Part shown: in pieces, positions 14,641 through 16,742 of the stretch
How the letters are laid out: each line of letters opens with the position of its first letter
How positions within the stretch are numbered: position 1 is the first letter of the stretch
NCBI GenBank assembly: GCA_964474685.1
Contig: CAYYTE010000027.1
Location: 1 to 16,742, forward strand
Direction of reading: 5' to 3'
Length of the DNA: 16,742 bases
DNA from: UBA1737 sp964474685
GTDB lineage: Bacteria; Bacillota_I; Bacilli_A; ML615J-28; CAG-313
Notes under the pieces: generated by a model
The model's database searches: none
What the model was told of the DNA's origin: nothing
Seen by the model: only the letters and a program-made list of their open reading frames with translations
Program-made: the position numbers and the translations under genes

Positions 14641-15541
14641 TCAATTCTTCTATTTTCTTAATAAATTCCATCGGTAATTCCGAATTAAATTCAATATACT
14701 TTTTTGTCGTAGGATGAATAAAACCTAGAGTTTTCGCATGTAAATATTGACCATACTCCGTCGTTTGACTTTGAACCCCATATAAAGGATCTCCATAAAC
14801 CGGATGATTAATATAAGCCATATGAACCCTAATTTGATGAGTTCTGCCTGTTTCCAATTGACATTCAATCAAAGTAGCATTCCGATACCTCTCTAGTACT
14901 TTAAAGTGCGTCACCGCAGGTTTCCCATCTTCTACTACCGCCATCTTTTGACGATTATTCAAATCACGACCAATCGGAGCATCGATTTTACCTAAATTAT
15001 GGCTAATACAGCCGGTAACAATTGCATAATATTGCCTTGTTGAAGTTTTATTGCGTAATTGTTCACTTAAATCTCTATGGGCTTTATTGTTCTTACAAAC
15101 ACATAATAGCCCCGAAGTATCTTTATCAATACGATGAACAATACCCGAACGAACATTGCCACCAATCGTTGAAAGATTGTTCTTACAATGATATAGAAGT
15201 GCATTTACAAGTGTATGCTTCGTGTGACCGGGAGCCGGATGTACAACCATACCCGATGGTTTATTAACAATTAAAACATCATCATCCTCATATACAATAT
15301 CTAAAGGAATGTCTTCCGCTTCAAGAGTTAAAGGTTCTTCTTGTTTTGGAAGTAAAGAAATTACATCATTTAATTGAATGATATAACTTGGTTTTACCAC
15401 TTTATCATTTACGAGTACCAAATGATTTTCAAAATAGCTCTTCATCTCACTTCGAGACATCTCATCATAAATATCCGCTAAATACTTATCTACACGGATG
15501 GATTCATCGGTTGTAACAACAAAATCAAACTTATCACTCAC
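14630..15541 (-). CDS. RluA/RluD-family pseudouridine synthase
   Basis: A 303-residue pseudouridine synthase acting on structured RNA, probably 23S rRNA as for RluD; the exact uridines cannot be read from sequence. N-terminal S4 RNA-binding domain (about 14-65: RVDKYLADI then SRSEMKSY, VNDKVV). The catalytic domain carries IVHRIDKDTSGLL (134-146) with catalytic D139, and ETGRTHQIRVHMA near the C-terminus. The most likely start is GTG 15541, with GGGGG about 10 nt upstream; ATG 15550 has no room for a ribosome site. It overlaps the end of lspA by 8 bases. The lspA-rluD (ylyB) pairing is conserved in Bacillota. Confidence 0.92.
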   Translation of the reverse strand: MSDKFDFVVTTDESIRVDKYLADIYDEMSRSEMKSYFENHLVLVNDKVVKPSYIIQLNDVISLLPKQEEPLTLEAEDIPLDIVYEDDDVLIVNKPSGMVVHPAPGHTKHTLVNALLYHCKNNLSTIGGNVRSGIVHRIDKDTSGLLCVCKNNKAHRDLSEQLRNKTSTRQYYAIVTGCISHNLGKIDAPIGRDLNNRQKMAVVEDGKPAVTHFKVLERYRNATLIECQLETGRTHQIRVHMAYINHPVYGDPLYGVQSQTTEYGQYLHAKTLGFIHPTTKKYIEFNSELPMEFIKKIEELKKE

Positions 15542-16145
15542 GTTTATCATCCCCCAAACTATCGATATTTTTTGTTTCATCAACATTTAAAACTGGGCTT
15601 TCACCCTCGTCTTGTTTTGGAGTATTCAAAGCTGCTTTTTTGATTTCTTCTTGTTTATAGAAGAATAATACATAAATGATTAATAAGATAGTGCCAATAG
15701 TTAAAAAAGTATCCGCTAAATTAAAAATTGGAAAGTCCATAAATAAGAGTCGGATAAAATCAACCACACCTTCGTCATAGTAAATGACTCTGTCAATTAA
15801 ATTTCCTAAAGCACCACCAAATATCAATGATAATGAAAATGCATATAGGAACCCTTTTTTTGAAAAATCAATATTTTTCATTAAATAAGATAAAAAGCCA
15901 ATTGCTAAAAAGGAAATAACCACGAGAATCCAATGATGGTCGGATAAAATACTCCATGCGGCACCGGTATTTCTTGCTAGAAACCACCCAACTACACTAG
16001 GAATAAAGGTGATTGTTTCACCTTCTTTTAAATTTGCCAGTGCAATTGTTTTTGTAATTTGATCCAATGCACATACAATTACAATAATACCTAAAGCGAT
16101 TAAATATTGAATAATTTGATATTTTTTTTCTTTCTTTTCGAACAC
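15534..16145 (-). CDS. lspA: Lipoprotein signal peptidase (signal peptidase II)
   Basis: A 203-residue membrane aspartyl protease that removes signal peptides from diacylglyceryl-modified prolipoproteins. Four membrane helices lie at about 11-30, 71-90, 99-118 and 143-163. Motifs: DQITK (28-32), ARNTGAAWSI (57-66), GNLIDR (114-119), GVVDF with catalytic D129, and FNLAD with catalytic D145. Usual length is 150-170; here a hydrophilic tail of about 40 residues (164-203, rich in Lys, Glu and Asp) is added. The start is GTG 16145, with GGAGGT 5 nt upstream formed by the last codons and stop of the preceding gene. The stop is TGA, overlapping the next gene. Confidence 0.95.
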   Translation of the reverse strand: MFEKKEKKYQIIQYLIALGIIVIVCALDQITKTIALANLKEGETITFIPSVVGWFLARNTGAAWSILSDHHWILVVISFLAIGFLSYLMKNIDFSKKGFLYAFSLSLIFGGALGNLIDRVIYYDEGVVDFIRLLFMDFPIFNLADTFLTIGTILLIIYVLFFYKQEEIKKAALNTPKQDEGESPVLNVDETKNIDSLGDDKRE

Positions 16146-16148
16146 GTT

Positions 16149-16553
16149 CTACCTCCACCATATGTTAATCAACAAAATGATTACAAAAATAATTATATCC
16201 AAGATAGGACTCAGTAATTCCATTAAAAATATCTTTTTTAAAGGAAGTAATTTCAATTTATCAATAACCATTTTATCTTGAATTAAATTACTTAATAACT
16301 GATAATAGATAAAAGTGATTAAAGCACTCAGAATTATTAAAAATATTCCGGCTACAATGGTTAATATTGTAAACATATAAGGAACATTAATAAATTGCTT
16401 AAAAAGTGAAATTAAAAGAAATAGGAAAGGAAGTGAAATAAGTATAACGATAACAACGGCCTCAATAATTGCTTTTTCACAGATCTTTTTAGAAGATACT
16501 TTCAAAAGCGACTCTAACTCATTGATATTTGATTTTAATTCTTTAAAACTCAT
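16149..16553 (-). CDS. Small membrane protein of unknown function
   Basis: A 134-residue protein I do not recognise. It has an amphipathic charged N-terminus (1-28, Lys/Glu/Ser), then three hydrophobic segments at about 29-51, 57-88 and 109-132, with a basic loop (DKMVIDKLKLLPLKK) between the second and third. No catalytic motif is visible. ATG 16553 has AAAGGAA 8 nt upstream. It sits between a partial gene and lspA with only 14-nt and 3-nt gaps, and its terminal WWR codons and stop (TGGTGGAGGTAG) double as the lspA ribosome site. It is therefore tightly co-expressed with lipoprotein processing, but a functional link is inference. Confidence 0.75.
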   Translation of the reverse strand: MSFKELKSNINELESLLKVSSKKICEKAIIEAVVIVILISLPFLFLLISLFKQFINVPYMFTILTIVAGIFLIILSALITFIYYQLLSNLIQDKMVIDKLKLLPLKKIFLMELLSPILDIIIFVIILLINIWWR

Positions 16554-16567
16554 TACAGTATTCCTTT

Positions 16568-16742
16568 CTATTTACTCGTTAAATAGTTAATTGCATCCTC
16601 TATAGTTTCTACTCCAATTAATTCAAATGAAGGATTGATTAATTTATTGTACTGATTAAGAGCATCTAAATAGTTTTGATGTTCACTCGTACCTTCTTTT
16701 CCATCTGGAGCAAAAAAGACATCCGCTTTCGCTAAATTTGAT
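16568..16742 (-). CDS. C-terminal end of a gene cut by the window edge, possibly a Lon-like (S16) protease
   Basis: Only the last 57 residues are inside the window (codons complete up to base 16741). The stretch reads LAKADVFFAPDG, then about 20 polar residues, then FELIGVETIEDAINYL and a stop TAG. This resembles the end of the S16/Lon-type catalytic domain (as in YlbL-like PDZ proteases), where a VPxxN-type strand and a V-x-T-x-x-x-A-x-x-L helix close the fold. The short length makes this tentative, and no catalytic residue is included. It heads or continues the operon with the 134-aa membrane gene, lspA and rluD; its stop lies 14 nt before the next start. Confidence 0.55.
   Translation of the reverse strand, partial: SNLAKADVFFAPDGKEGTSEHQNYLDALNQYNKLINPSFELIGVETIEDAINYLTSK

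Overview
The window is AT-rich chromosomal DNA of a low-GC Gram-positive bacterium (Bacillota). The evidence is YneF (UPF0154), a nucleoside tri-/diphosphate phosphatase of the DUF402 type, TrmK, RNase HIII, a MutS2 with an Smr tail, and one-chain GlyRS. Strong GGAGG-type ribosome sites and near-consensus sigma-A promoters with 17-nt spacers agree with this. lspA ends on TGA and tryptophan is written TGG, so this is not a UGA-recoding mycoplasma. A 2[4Fe-4S] ferredoxin suggests an anaerobe. An Erysipelotrichia-like member is my best guess, but that is inference.

Layout. The left edge (1-79) holds three copies of a 19-bp direct repeat, perhaps the end of a mobile element lying outside the window. 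Then come the divergent pair yneF (-) and ferredoxin (+). Nearly everything else is on the minus strand. From right to left, in transcription order: a gene cut by the window edge, a 134-aa membrane protein, lspA and an rluD-type pseudouridine synthase (one coupled operon); rnhC on the plus strand; mutS2 with a thioredoxin-like gene; a Fic-domain gene with its own promoter; the DUF402 phosphatase; a divergent HU; a CPBP membrane protease on the plus strand; rdgB; rpsU; rpoD; then glyS-dnaG-trmK-nif3 as one operon.

The functional core is a rearranged macromolecular-synthesis locus. It holds the classical trio rpsU, dnaG and rpoD, but here rpsU and rpoD are separate units, and dnaG follows glyS behind its own promoter. 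Around it sit genome and RNA maintenance genes: MutS2 (collided ribosomes or recombination intermediates), RNase HIII (RNA in DNA), RdgB (deaminated nucleotides), HU (nucleoid), TrmK (tRNA) and RluD (rRNA). The lspA operon serves lipoprotein maturation at the membrane.

Nothing here amounts to an obvious undescribed multi-gene system. The items most worth a second look are the Fic protein with an altered inhibitory motif, the HU that has lost its usual DNA-arm arginines, the CPHC thioredoxin-like protein coupled to mutS2, the small membrane protein whose last codons form the lspA ribosome site, and the left-edge repeats. There is no gene-free stretch above 300 bases, and I see no rRNA, tRNA or CRISPR array.
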